A stretch of DNA of 64,000 bases from Streptomyces nojiriensis (GTDB lineage: Bacteria > Actinomycetota > Actinomycetes > Streptomycetales > Streptomycetaceae): NCBI RefSeq assembly GCF_017639205.1, contig NZ_CP071139.1, forward strand, positions 62,001 through 126,000, written 5' to 3'. Positions 18,189 through 27,272 of the stretch are shown here, piece after piece. The position numbers and the translations under genes were made by a program. Under the pieces are notes generated by a model. It searched no databases, had not been told where the DNA came from, and saw only the letters and a program-made list of their open reading frames with translations. Position 1 is the first letter of the stretch. Every line of letters starts with the position of its first letter.

Positions 18189-18670
18189 ACCCGCTACCTC
18201 CGACATGGTCCGCCCGCCGATCCCGTTGAGGTTCCCAGCCCCTGTGCCGCGCCGACAGCACGCCGCCAACGACCGCGACCGCGACCGACGGAGACGGAAA
18301 CCGATGCGCCGTGAACGACCAGCACTTTCAAGTGATCGTTTCCGACAAGCAACTCAGACCGCCCTGCCCAGCACGGCTGGCATGTGTTCACCGGCTGCGC
18401 AGCCTCGATGCGCGAGGCCATGCGAAGCGCACGCACAGCCCACGGCACCGCCCTCACGGCCGAGCCAACATCCCCTGCGAACACACCGGCGGCCGGACCG
18501 CACGAGCACTGCGCCCCGGAATGAACTCGAGGAGCACGGCCCCCAACACAGCACACCGGCCGCCGCAAGGCAGGAACCAGGGCGTTCGTGGAACGCGGGG
18601 ACGGCGGCCCCTCTGCGGCGAGCCGGGCGACGGCGGCCGGGCCGTCCGATGCGGGAGGCGGCTGTGGGGG
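18189..18670. other. Intergenic stretch, no supported gene
   Basis: About 480 bases between the SDR terminator and the hydrolase stop. Open frames lack motifs and ribosome sites. Nothing identifiable. Confidence 0.5.
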
Positions 18671-19630
18671 CTACTTGGATTCGACTTGTCCTATCGGGTC
18701 GAGTCCGGCCGTCAGCGCCTCGCAGGCGTTCTGCCAGGTGGAGGCGCCGGGGTGGAGTTGGGTGTGGAGGTAGGCCGCGGTGAGCCGGGCCAGGGCGGCG
18801 ACTCGCTCGGGGTTCTCGTCGGTGGTCTCGGCGGCGTCGTATCCGGCGATGCCGCCGAGCCCGTGCTCCGCGTCGAACAGGGTGAGCAGGGTCTTGGGGC
18901 CGGGGGCGAGGGTGTAGGGGTCGGCGTGCCAGTCCGGCCCCATGTCCGTGAAGTGCCGGGGGTCGTCCTTGTCGCCGGCGACGACCAGCGCGGGTGCGGT
19001 CATGGTGGAGAAGTCGACGGCCCCGATGATCGGCCACTGCTCGGCCACGGGCCCGTTGAGGACGTCGCCGCCCCTGCCGGGCGCGGCGAGCAGTACGCCC
19101 GCCTTGATCCGGGGCTCGGCGAGGTGCACCACGTTCCCGGTGTCGGGGTCGGTGAGCCCGGCACCCAGCAGGAGGGCGGCGGTGAAGCCTCCGAGCGAGT
19201 GTCCCGCGAGGCCGATCCTGGTGTGGTCGATCCGTCCGGCGAGCTGCGGTACGGCGTTCTCGATCACGTCGAGCCGGTCGAGGATGTGGGTCATGTCCTC
19301 GGCGCGGGAGCGCCAGAAGTCGGGTGCGCCGGGGGCGTCGGCGACCAGGTGGGTCAGTGTGCTGGAGGTGAGGTGGGTGGGCTGGACGACGACGAATCCG
19401 TGTGCCGCCCAGAAGTTGGCGAGCGGCGCGTAGCCGTTGAGTGAGGAGAGGTTGTTCGAGGGGCCGTGGCCGTGGGAGAGGAGGATGACGGGGAGGCCGG
19501 TTCCGGTCGCGGGTGCGGAGACGCGTACCTGGAGGTCCACGGGACGTCCGGGCACGGACAGGACTACGGGGCTGAAGGACAGGACCGGGACGGCCGTGCC
19601 CAAGGCGTCGGCGGTGGTGGCTGTGCTCAC
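18671..19630 (-). CDS. Alpha/beta hydrolase (dienelactone hydrolase/chlorophyllase-like)
   Basis: The 319-residue cytoplasmic product has the oxyanion strand LPVILLSHGHGPSNN, the nucleophile elbow IGLAGHSLGGFTAALLL, an acid region ALVVAGDKDD and a late His in LLTLFDAEHGLGGI. This is a complete Ser-Asp-His set for an esterase/lipase-like enzyme. It lies divergent from the TetR gene at 19800, and the 170-base gap holds three related half-sites. TetR repression of this hydrolase is therefore likely. Substrate unknown. Confidence 0.85.
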   Translation of the reverse strand: MSTATTADALGTAVPVLSFSPVVLSVPGRPVDLQVRVSAPATGTGLPVILLSHGHGPSNNLSSLNGYAPLANFWAAHGFVVVQPTHLTSSTLTHLVADAPGAPDFWRSRAEDMTHILDRLDVIENAVPQLAGRIDHTRIGLAGHSLGGFTAALLLGAGLTDPDTGNVVHLAEPRIKAGVLLAAPGRGGDVLNGPVAEQWPIIGAVDFSTMTAPALVVAGDKDDPRHFTDMGPDWHADPYTLAPGPKTLLTLFDAEHGLGGIAGYDAAETTDENPERVAALARLTAAYLHTQLHPGASTWQNACEALTAGLDPIGQVESK

Positions 19631-19710
19631 GGTGTGGATTCCCTTTCGGTGGCGCCTGCCGCCCGCCGGTCTCTTGCGGCTGGCGGGTGGACAAGGCGGT
19701 CAGGGGCGTC

Positions 19711-19772
19711 CCGTTTCGGCTAAGCTGAAACGGAACGCTGCTCCATTTAGTATCCGGAGCATCGCTCCGTTT
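19711..19772. promoter_or_regulatory. Tandem TetR-type operators
   Basis: 19711-19733 is a 23-base near-palindrome with arms CCGTTTC and GAAACGG. Next to it, 19728-19744 and 19756-19772 form an inverted pair matching at 15 of 17 bases. The half-site AAACGGA recurs. The position between divergent hydrolase and TetR genes fits repression of both. Confidence 0.65.
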
Positions 19773-19799
19773 TGTCAATCGGTGTCGAAGGAGAACGTG

Positions 19800-20396
19800 A
19801 TGGCCGCCGAGGGTCCTGCAGGGGATACGCCGTCCCGAAGCAAGCGGGCCGACGCTCAGCGCAACCGGGAGACGGTGCTCACGGCCGCGGCCGAGGTGTT
19901 CGTGACCTCCGGCGTCGACGCGCCGATCCGCCAGATCTCAGCCCGGGCGGGCGTCGGGATGGCCACGATCTACCGCCACTTCCCCACACGGGCGGACCTC
20001 GTCACCGCCGTGTACCGGCACCAGATCGAGGCATGCGCCGAAGCCGGCCCGAACCTGCTGGCCACCACCGCCTCCCCGCTCGACGCACTGCGCCAATGGA
20101 TCGGCCTCTTCGTCGACTTCCTCGTCACCAAACACGGCCTCGCCGACGCCCTGCAGTCGGACAGCGACCGCTTCGCCGCGCTGCACGCCTACTTCCTCGA
20201 CCGCCTGCTGCCCGTCTGCGCACAACTGCTCGACGCCGCGGTCGAGGCCGGCGAAATCAGGCCCGGCACACAGCCGTACGAGCTGATGCGCGGCATCGGC
20301 AACCTCTGCATCGGACGCGACAACGACCCCCGCTACGACCCCCGACGCCTGATCGCCCTCCTCCTCCAGGGACTCCAGCGACCGCAGACGCCCTGA
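19800..20396 (+). CDS. TetR-family transcriptional regulator
   Basis: The 198-residue product has the TetR N-terminal HTH (TVLTAAAEVF, then ARAGVGMATIYRHFPTRADL). Its C-terminal ligand domain includes ALRQWIGLFVDFLVTKHGL, as in SbtR-like regulators. The ATG at 19800 has AAGGAG at a good distance. It probably represses itself and the divergent hydrolase. Confidence 0.9.
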   Translation: MAAEGPAGDTPSRSKRADAQRNRETVLTAAAEVFVTSGVDAPIRQISARAGVGMATIYRHFPTRADLVTAVYRHQIEACAEAGPNLLATTASPLDALRQWIGLFVDFLVTKHGLADALQSDSDRFAALHAYFLDRLLPVCAQLLDAAVEAGEIRPGTQPYELMRGIGNLCIGRDNDPRYDPRRLIALLLQGLQRPQTP

Positions 20397-20409
20397 CGCC
20401 GACGCACCC

Positions 20410-20590
20410 GGCGACCGGCCCCACCTCCGCCGGCAGCACCCGGTCCTCGGCCGAAACGAGCGGGGAGATCCACCCGAGCCGCACGGCGGCGTCGAAGTCG
20501 GTACGGCGGACGCCGAGCCGGCGGGCGGCCTGGTCCGGGCCGAGGGGAACGTATCGGCCGAGGAGGGCGGGCCGGTCCCTGCGGCGGTCG
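20410..20590 (-). pseudogene. Remnant of an unidentified gene
   Basis: A minus frame encodes LLGRYVPLGPDQAARRLGVR followed by RTDFDAAVRLGWISPLVSAE, which reads like a small HTH-type domain found in larger Streptomyces proteins. There is no start, the end dissolves into Gly/Arg noise, and it abuts another broken gene. Family not assigned. Confidence 0.4.
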
Positions 20591-20639
20591 GGCGTGTCGA
20601 GCTGCCAAGGTGGTGATCGACGATGGCCAGACCCGTCTG

Positions 20640-21205
20640 GCCCGGGGTCCTCTCCTTCGGGCTCGTCTCTTCTCCGAACCGTCGATCTCCAGGGTCACGA
20701 CGTTGTCGCCGCTGGTCGAGAGGGTGCCGCCGATCTCGACCCGGTCGACCTGGCCGCCGGACTTGATGCTGAGGGCGATCGCCTTGAGCACCACCCGCAC
20801 ACCCTTCACCAGGCTCAGGCCCCCGCCGCCGGGGTGACGTCCCCTGCCACGCGGAGCGTGCCGAGGGGCGTTGCTGACCTGGATGCCGACCGAGCCGTCG
20901 CCGGTGGTCTCGATCCCGGCGAACCGCGCCTCGCGGAGCGGCCCGTCGTAGAGGTCGAATCCCCGGGCGCCCTTGCCGTGCGTCCGGATCGGGGCCTCTA
21001 CGTCCGGCAGGTCGATGTCACCGAAGTTCACGAAGCCGATACCGCTCGGCCCCTGCGAAACCAACGGCACCGGTGCGGTGGCGGTCCACGTGGTCACGGT
21101 GCCCCAGTCGTCCAGCACCATGTCGTTCCGCCCGTACGCGGTGACCGGCCCGGCGCTGGTGACCTGTTCAGCCCGGGCGCCGGAGATGACGAAGACGCCG
21201 GTCAC
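20640..21205 (-). pseudogene. Beta-repeat protein translationally coupled to the K+ channel, damaged
   Basis: The GTG at 21205 overlaps the K+ channel stop (GTGA), indicating coupling. The product has repeating short strands: GPVTAYGRNDMVLDDWG, GPSGIGFVNFGDIDLPDV, KGARGFDLYDG, GLSLVKGVRVVLKAIALSIK and GGTLSTSGDNVVTLEID. This resembles an actinobacterial beta-helix-like family. About 13 residues near 20826-20863 are out of frame; the neighbouring frame reads LGTLRVAGDVTPAAG, the expected sequence, so two compensating indels have occurred. After EIDGS the frame is lost again. Role unknown. Confidence 0.55.
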
Positions 21206-21855
21206 TCCCCCGCCTGGGGGTTGTTCGTGGGTGATTCACCCGATTGATCGGGCGGCGTGCCCTGCTGGCTGCGGCTCGGCGGGGAGACGGCGGGGTCGTC
21301 GCCCCGGCCGAGGGTGGCCTGGGTGACCCCGAGGACGACCTTCAGAGCCACTCCGACGAGCAGCAGATCCGCGAGTACCTGCACCAGAACGGTGACCCTG
21401 GCTCCCTGGGTGAGCGGAGCGATGTCGCCGAACCCCACGGTGGCGAAGGTCGTGACCGTGAAGTACAGCGAGTCGGTCCGGTTCAGTGCCTGGGTGAAGA
21501 TGCCGGCCGCGCTCCTCGCCATGAGGAAGTAGGTCGTGGCGAACAGCAGGATGAAGAGGGAGAAGACCGCGGTGACCGCCTCGATGGCGCGCAAGCGGGG
21601 GTAGGGCGATTTGGTGATGCTGATGGTCTGCCAGACAAGCAGCCCGCTCACCAGGACCAGGCCAAAGACCAGTGCCGCCACAGTGTCGGCGCTCATCGGC
21701 CGGTCCATCGGGAGGAGGTAGTACGCCACCACCAGGCCCACGCTGGTCACCACGAGCCGGGCGATCGCAAGCAGCACCAGGATGCGTCGCCGCCGCCGGG
21801 AAAGGGCTTCGAAGTCCTGGCCGTCCACCCCGTCATCCCCGCTGGTCACTCTCAT
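21202..21855 (-). CDS. Two-TM potassium channel
   Basis: The 217-residue product has four hydrophobic segments. The last pair encloses a pore loop with the selectivity filter TVGFGD (in SLYFTVTTFATVGFGDIAPL), so it is an ion-channel-2-type K+ channel subunit. The two earlier segments may be a reduced sensor part. The C-terminus is short and polar without an RCK domain. ATG 21855 is chosen; the frame stays open upstream, but that extension is Arg/Gly-rich. It heads a coupled pair with the beta-repeat gene and diverges from the ClC gene. Confidence 0.8.
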   Translation of the reverse strand: MRVTSGDDGVDGQDFEALSRRRRRILVLLAIARLVVTSVGLVVAYYLLPMDRPMSADTVAALVFGLVLVSGLLVWQTISITKSPYPRLRAIEAVTAVFSLFILLFATTYFLMARSAAGIFTQALNRTDSLYFTVTTFATVGFGDIAPLTQGARVTVLVQVLADLLLVGVALKVVLGVTQATLGRGDDPAVSPPSRSQQGTPPDQSGESPTNNPQAGE

Positions 21856-22130
21856 GCGGCCACTGTGCGAGACCACACGGGACCCCGCCTCCCGGCGGAG
21901 CCGATCGGACCTGCTCGTCCCCGTCGGACGGACCGGCGCGCCGCAGGCAGACGGCCGATCGCATGAACCACCCGGTAAGGAGTTCGGGCCGCCTGAATGA
22001 CCGTCACACCACCGCCGGTCAGCGGCGGCGAGCCCGCCCTGCCCGGGCAAAGCCACGTGCTATGACCTCAGGGAGACGCAGGTGAACCACCGGGTTCCCG
22101 ACGGACGTCGATGCCGAGGAGTTGATTCGC

Positions 22131-23489
22131 ATGTCGGCCGATGGTCCCGTCGGAGCACCGGGGGCGCCGCCGCCCGATCCCTTCGCCCAGGTCAGGAACC
22201 GCAGCTACATCAGGCTCCTGGTCATGGCCGCGGTGCTCGGGGTGCCGATCTCCGCAGGCGCGTACGGCTTCCTCGCGCTGGTCGATGCGCTTCAGCCCTG
22301 GACCTACACCGACCTGCCCAAGGCGCTGGGTTTCCAGGGGACCCCACCTTGGTGGCCCCTGCCCCTGCTTGCCGTGGCAGGACTGCTGGTGGGAGCGACG
22401 ATCCGCTGCCTTCCCGGGATCGGCGGCCACAAGCCGGCCGAAGGGTTGTCGACGGCGGGCGCGCCGAAGCCGCGCGAGCTGCCCGGCATCCTCCTCGCAG
22501 CCGTGGCCACGCTGGGCCTCGGCGCGGTCCTCGGACCGGAGGCTCCGCTCATCATGCTCGGCAGTGGCGTGGCCCTCTGGCTGGTACGCCTGCTCAAGCC
22601 GGACATGCCCGAGCAGGCCGGGGCCGTGGTCGGCGCGACGGGGAGCTTCGCAGCGGTCAGCACCCTGCTCGGATCCCCCATCACCGGGGCCTTCCTCCTC
22701 ATGGAGGCGTCGGGGCTCGGCGGGCCGATGCTCGGGATCGTGCTGGTGCCTGGCCTTCTCGCGGCCGGCATCGGCACGCTCGTCTTCATCGGCCTGGACA
22801 ACTGGACCGGCCTCGGCACGTACTCCCTGGCCATTGCGGAGGTACCACACGCGAACTCGCCCACCGTCGCCGAATTCGCCTGGGCACTCGCCATCGGACT
22901 GGCGGCTGCCTTCGCCGGCACGGGGATCCGGCGGCTCTCCCTCTGGCTGCAGCCGCGCGTCGAACGGCACCTGCTTCCCGCCACCGCACTGATGGGCCTC
23001 GTGATCGGCGGGCTCGCCATCGCCTACGCCCAAGGCACCGGAAAAGCCGCGACCGAGGTGATGTACTCGGGGCAGGCCGCGATGGGCCCGCTGCTCGCGA
23101 ACAGCGCCGATTACACCGTCGGCACGTTGACGCTCCTCCTCGCCTGCAAGGGGCTCGCGTACTGCGTCTCGCTGAGCGCCTTCCGGGGCGGACCGATCTT
23201 CGTGGCGATGTTCCTCGGGGCGGCGGGCGGCATCGCCCTGTCGCACCTTCCAGGGCTGCAGCTCACCCCGGCGTTCGCCATGGGCGTCGGAGCCATGTCG
23301 GTCGCCATGCTCAAGCTCCCCTTGACGTCGGTGCTGCTGGCCACCCTGCTGCTGGGGGCGCAGGGCCTTACCGTCATGCCGCTGGTCATCGTCGCAGTGG
23401 TGGTCGCCTACGTCGTGACGCTCAGGCTCAGCCCGGCCCCGACCGGCAGATCCGAGGCCGGGGCGCAGAAGGGCTCTGCCCCGGCATGA
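22131..23489 (+). CDS. ClC-family chloride channel/transporter
   Basis: The 452-residue product has 10-12 hydrophobic segments. The ClC ion-binding signatures are present: the GxExP block LGLGAVLGPEAPLIM, the segment GSFAAVSTLLGSPITGAFLL and SAFRGGPIFVAMFLG in place of GxFxP. The gating Glu is kept in GPEAP. ATG 22131 follows GAGGAG at nine bases; a TTG at 22122 is possible. A K+ channel gene lies divergently, so both may act in ion balance. Confidence 0.85.
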   Translation: MSADGPVGAPGAPPPDPFAQVRNRSYIRLLVMAAVLGVPISAGAYGFLALVDALQPWTYTDLPKALGFQGTPPWWPLPLLAVAGLLVGATIRCLPGIGGHKPAEGLSTAGAPKPRELPGILLAAVATLGLGAVLGPEAPLIMLGSGVALWLVRLLKPDMPEQAGAVVGATGSFAAVSTLLGSPITGAFLLMEASGLGGPMLGIVLVPGLLAAGIGTLVFIGLDNWTGLGTYSLAIAEVPHANSPTVAEFAWALAIGLAAAFAGTGIRRLSLWLQPRVERHLLPATALMGLVIGGLAIAYAQGTGKAATEVMYSGQAAMGPLLANSADYTVGTLTLLLACKGLAYCVSLSAFRGGPIFVAMFLGAAGGIALSHLPGLQLTPAFAMGVGAMSVAMLKLPLTSVLLATLLLGAQGLTVMPLVIVAVVVAYVVTLRLSPAPTGRSEAGAQKGSAPA

Positions 23490-24121
23490 CGCACCACAGG
23501 CGTGGCCGGCCCGGGCATCGCGGTAGAGGACACACAGGGTGTCCTGAGCTTGTGCCAGCAGTTCGCGGGTCGACGGCACGCACCTCCGAACCACTCCCGA
23601 CATCGAAGTACACGGGACCCGGATCACCACCGCGGCCCCAACAACCGGTGCAGTTGGACCGAGTCGGCCGCGCAACGCGCACACGGCGTCAACATCCCAC
23701 ATCCACCCATGCGGGTGAACTTCACGGGGCCGGGCTGCGCCTGCAAAGGCGCGGGCCGCCGGCGGTAGCGATCCGCGCCAGTCCGTCTGCGCCACCACCG
23801 TCTTCCGAGAACTCGGCGACCGCCACCTCGAAGGCCGGGCGCTGAGTGCTTGGGCAATTACGCACAACGAGCGCTGGCTGAAGCGAGCTGAGCAGCCTTC
23901 GCCCTCTTTGGATGGCCCGCGGCCGCGGCGGCGCTGCGCAGGCCGGGGGCGGCACCCCTTCCGGAGTTCGGACAGGGACCGCCCGCTGCGCGCAGCAGTG
24001 CGGGCCGTCGCCCGGTCGGGGCGACGGCCCGTGTGCGCGTGCCGGTCAGTGGCTGGTTGCCGCGTGGTCCGGCTGCGGGTGGGTCACATCACGCAGGGTG
24101 CGCGGCCTACGCGTGACGGGG
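23490..24121. other. Intergenic stretch with one paralogue relic
   Basis: Apart from the relic at 23592-23662, nothing convincing is seen. TCACGC and GCGTGA arms near 24090-24117 may form a weak terminator for the lamin-tail gene. Confidence 0.4.
23592..23662 (-). pseudogene. Short relic of the 62-kb paralogue family
   Basis: GDPGPVYFDVGSGSE matches EPGPAYFDVGSGPD near the N-terminus of the protein at 62149-62739. Immediately upstream is a CGGTTGTTGGGG element that also lies upstream of the 62 kb copy. Here the two are fused, with the intervening stretch and the rest of the gene missing. Confidence 0.45.
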
Positions 24122-24592
24122 TTAGCGGCGGCGTCCCCAGGACTCGGTGTCGACCGTGCGCCCGCGGTCGTCGCGCAGCGTCGCGGTGTCGGAGCCGTTG
24201 TCCCAGACGTAGTCGCGGCGGTCCTGGTAGAGGTCGGTGCGGGTGTCGCGGCCGTTGCCGGTGTGGATGCGGATGGTGGCGTGGCGTGCGATGCGGACGT
24301 TGTCGAAGCGGTAGCGGTTGCCGTCGCGGTCGCGCAGCGTCCAGCCCCGGAGGTTGATCGCGTCGCGGGTGGTGTTGGTGATCTCCACCCACTCGGCGTT
24401 CAGGGAGCGGTTCGAGCGGTCCTCGCGTCCGGGGCTGTCGGCCTGGACCCGGCTGATCTCCACCCGCGGACGCTGCTGGTGGTGACGGTCACCGTCCGCG
24501 GCGGACGCCGGCAGCGCGGCGGCCGAGACGACGGCACCGGCGGCCAGGACCGTGGCGGCGATACGGCGTACGGAGGAAGAAGCAGAAGACAT
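24122..24592 (-). CDS. Secreted lamin-tail-domain protein
   Basis: A 156-residue product with a signal peptide (residues 1-32, ending ASAADG). The lamin-tail (LTD) domain follows: LNAEWVEITNTTRDAINLRG, WTLRDRDGNRYRF, then VDTESWG. LTD domains in bacteria are Ig-like folds on exported proteins, often next to nucleases or adhesins; this one is the domain alone. ATG 24592 is preceded by GGGAG. Confidence 0.85.
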   Translation of the reverse strand: MSSASSSVRRIAATVLAAGAVVSAAALPASAADGDRHHQQRPRVEISRVQADSPGREDRSNRSLNAEWVEITNTTRDAINLRGWTLRDRDGNRYRFDNVRIARHATIRIHTGNGRDTRTDLYQDRRDYVWDNGSDTATLRDDRGRTVDTESWGRRR

Positions 24593-25291
24593 GGGTGACG
24601 CTCCCTCAAGAACAGCGCCCCACCAGCCGAAACAGGTCGGTAGAGGCAGTTCGGAGTCGGCCCGGATGAGCCGAGGGCCACACTCTCGACCCGACACGGG
24701 CCCCGCCGCAGCCCCCGCCGACGCCGGTTACCGGACACGGACATATCCGTCACACTCGCCTGCGCACAGCACGCATTCCCCACGAACGTGCCCCTGACAT
24801 TCACTGACCGCTACACCCACCCGCCCCGGAAGCCGCGCCCACGGCGTGGCGTGCTCCGGCGCACCACCAGGCGCACTCTTCCCCCGCCTCACCCGCCCGG
24901 GCTAGTTGATGAAGTAACAGCCGTTCTGCGGAATTCTTCGCACTTAGGCCCGTGATTCGCGCATATGTCCAGTCTGGCGGCAGGTCGATGCCCTCGGGCA
25001 CGAGGGGGGCCTCGGCCGCTTGCGCCATCACGGCTCACTGCCCGCGACCGGAGCAACTGGCGAGTCGGCGAGCCCGGGAGGCGCAGAGCATCCCGACGAA
25101 GTCGCGCGGCGGCCGGCCACAGCCGGCCCGACGGGGAGCGGGTTCTCCCGGTCGCCGGCCTGCGGTCCGCACGCGCCGTCGGGCGAAGTCTTCGGACGGC
25201 ACGCCGGATTCGGGCATTTCTCCCGGTGTGCCGCCTGACCGCATGTTAGGGATATAAGCGCAAAGATCCGCTAAGCAGGAGGTATGTAACG
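24593..25291. other. Long upstream region, one doubtful small frame
   Basis: About 700 bases. A minus frame from about 25028 reads MAQAAEAPLVPEGIDLPPDW, then TYARITGLSAKNSAERLLLH, before losing coding character at about 24900. It may be a gene fragment. No repeats seen. AT-richer bases near 25245-25275 probably hold the promoter of the repeat protein gene. Confidence 0.35.
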
Positions 25292-25588
25292 ATGCGTACG
25301 ACTCTTCTTCGTGTGGCGATCGCGCTGGGCACCGCGGCAGTGCTGGCCGCCGTCGGCGCCGGCGCGGCCGGCGCCGACGGCCTGGGCAGCTCAGGCATCG
25401 GAAACCATGGCGTCGGAAACGCCGGTGTCTTCAACGACGGTGTAGGCAACGCCGGCGCCTTCAACAACGGTGTAGGCAACGCCGGCATCGCCAACTGGGG
25501 ACTGGGCAACGCAGGCATCGCAAACACCGGCATCGGCAGCCACGGCATCGGCAACTCAGGCACCGGCACCGCCGGCATCGGCAACTGA
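25292..25588 (+). CDS. Small secreted GxGNxG-repeat protein
   Basis: Preceded by a perfect AGGAGG, this gives 98 residues. A signal peptide (1-29, ending AGADG) is followed by about 12 units of the Asn/Gly pattern GVGNAGVFND, GVGNAGAFNN, GVGNAGIANW and so on to the end. Such NxGxGNxG units resemble the beta-solenoid repeats of mycobacterial PPE-MPTR proteins, but no PPE domain is present. The mature part is almost entirely repeat, without charge or Cys. Likely an extracellular structural or surface peptide; function unknown. Confidence 0.75.
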   Translation: MRTTLLRVAIALGTAAVLAAVGAGAAGADGLGSSGIGNHGVGNAGVFNDGVGNAGAFNNGVGNAGIANWGLGNAGIANTGIGSHGIGNSGTGTAGIGN

Positions 25589-25774
25589 GACAGCCCGCAG
25601 GACCCGCACGACCGAGTGACACGACGCGCCCGGCCACCGGCTGGGCGCGTCCGCCCGAGCCGCGCCCCTCATCCGCTGCGCACGCCGGCCCGGGCGCATC
25701 CCGCCAAACAGTCGACCCGCGACCGGCGGAAGGCGTCACGGCCCGCCCGTCCGAACCGCTGCCCCCGGCCCCGC

Positions 25775-27115
25775 TCACCCCATCGGAGGGAAACCGCACG
25801 TGTAGTCGTGCGGCTCGTCGGCGGCGGGGGCGTTCCTCACGTCGCGCACCGTCATGAGGATGAGTCCGGTCAGGAGCATGAAGATTCCGCTGCCGATGCA
25901 CCACCATCCGGCGGTCGTCGGGCGGGCTTCCGCCATCGGGCCACTGGTGTGCAGGAACGGCCCGACGAAGAAGAGCGCCATGCCGACCACGATGGCGCCC
26001 GCGGATGCCGGCTTCAGCCCGTCGGCGCTGTCCGTCGGATCCGGCTCCGGACCGGACTCCACCGACGACGGCGCCGCCATGTCCACACCGGCGTCGCTTT
26101 CGGTTGCGCCCCCGGCAACCTGCGACCGGCCTGCGGATTCGACGTCTTCCCGCAGGGCGGGGTGGCGGTCGAGGACCTGGCCGACGGCCAGCAGTGCCGG
26201 GGCGGGCATCACGTCCTCGACGGGGGCGTCCTGGCCGACTTCGGCTGCGGCGAGTTCCACCTGGAGGCCTACCAGGTCCTCGCGCAGCCGGGCGGACTCG
26301 AGGCGGAGCCGGTCGCGTTCCTGGCGGAGGGCTGTCGCTTCGGCGGCCGAGTCGTCCAGCAGGACCTGGAGGGCGTGGATTTCGTTCTCCTGTGCGAGCA
26401 GGTCCTGGCGGAGGCGCGCTTCCTCTTCTTCCCGGGCCCGCAACTGCTCCTCGCCCTCGGCTCGGGCCTGGTCGAGCCGGGTGTCGAAGGTGGTGCGGTC
26501 GCGTCGGCGGGCGTCTTGTTCTTCTTGGAGCAGGGTGTTCAGGCGGGTGGTCTCCCGCTGGTGGTGCTGTTGCCGCGTGCGGAGTTCGTCCTCGGCGGTG
26601 GCGAGGGCCTGGCTCGTCGTCTCATGGCGGGCCAGGAGGTCGTCGCAGTCGGCCTGCCGACGGCGATGCTCGCCGAGGACGTCCTCGAGCCGGGCCTGGA
26701 CCTGGTCGTGGAGGACGACGGTCTCCTCGTAGGCATCGGCCATCAGCAGGCGTTCGGCGAACGCCGGGTGCGCCTCTCCCAGGGCTGCGGTGTGCAGGCG
26801 CAGCGACAGGGCCCGGACCTCCTCGCTCGCCCCGCAGAGCTGGACGATCGCCTCGACCGTGGAACGGTGGGGAAGCCGGTCTCCCGAAAGGTTCTTCGAC
26901 AGGGCCGAGGCGCTCATGGCCACACCTGGGGCGACGTGCTTGCTGGCCAGGTCCGCGACCTCGATCAGGGACCGCAGGTGCTCGACGAGCGCCAGCTTGT
27001 GCGGGCGGTTCTCGAAGACCTCCGGCTTCAGCGGGTTGAGTGGCCGACGGGCCGGCCGAGTTTCCCCGCCGGCGGATCCTTCACTTCCGCTTCCCTCCCC
27101 GGCAACACCCGTCAT
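25775..27115 (-). CDS. HTH/coiled-coil protein with two C-terminal membrane helices
   Basis: ATG 27115 with GGGAG gives 446 residues. After a low-complexity start comes an HTH-like domain (LVEHLRSLIEVADL, then MSASALSKNLSGDRLPHRST). A 220-residue coiled coil rich in Glu/Arg/Gln follows (for example RLNTLLQEEQDARRRDRTTF). It ends with two membrane helices (AGAIVVGMALFFVGPFL and WWCIGSGIFMLLTGLILMTV) and a short tail. The plan matches 5839-7113 and the N-terminal half of 52059-54335. A small membrane protein gene is read divergently 157 bases away. Role unknown. Confidence 0.75.
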   Translation of the reverse strand: MTGVAGEGSGSEGSAGGETRPARRPLNPLKPEVFENRPHKLALVEHLRSLIEVADLASKHVAPGVAMSASALSKNLSGDRLPHRSTVEAIVQLCGASEEVRALSLRLHTAALGEAHPAFAERLLMADAYEETVVLHDQVQARLEDVLGEHRRRQADCDDLLARHETTSQALATAEDELRTRQQHHQRETTRLNTLLQEEQDARRRDRTTFDTRLDQARAEGEEQLRAREEEEARLRQDLLAQENEIHALQVLLDDSAAEATALRQERDRLRLESARLREDLVGLQVELAAAEVGQDAPVEDVMPAPALLAVGQVLDRHPALREDVESAGRSQVAGGATESDAGVDMAAPSSVESGPEPDPTDSADGLKPASAGAIVVGMALFFVGPFLHTSGPMAEARPTTAGWWCIGSGIFMLLTGLILMTVRDVRNAPAADEPHDYTCGFPPMG

Positions 27116-27272
27116 GCCTGTTCTCCCAGTTGACAGTTGCGGAAAGAAGATCGTTTCCCTTGGCGCACCCGCTGCCGGGCGGTGACGCTCGAACCACACC
27201 CCGCAGCACGCCGCTCCAGCAGCAGAGCGATGGTGACGTCCTGCGACCTTCCGTGTACTGAGGAGAACCATC

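Noticed and set aside
22068..23867. A 599-codon minus-strand frame opposite the ClC gene
   Set aside because: The ClC signatures and helices are on the plus strand; the mirror has no hydrophobic segments or motifs.
25385..25588. CRISPR-like short repeats
   Set aside because: The repeats are in-frame codon-level Gly/Asn units of a secreted protein, without unique spacers of constant size.
25616..27133. Plus-strand frame of about 505 codons opposite HTH-CC module 2
   Set aside because: The minus-strand frame has a proper start, coiled coil and membrane helices; the plus frame is its shadow.
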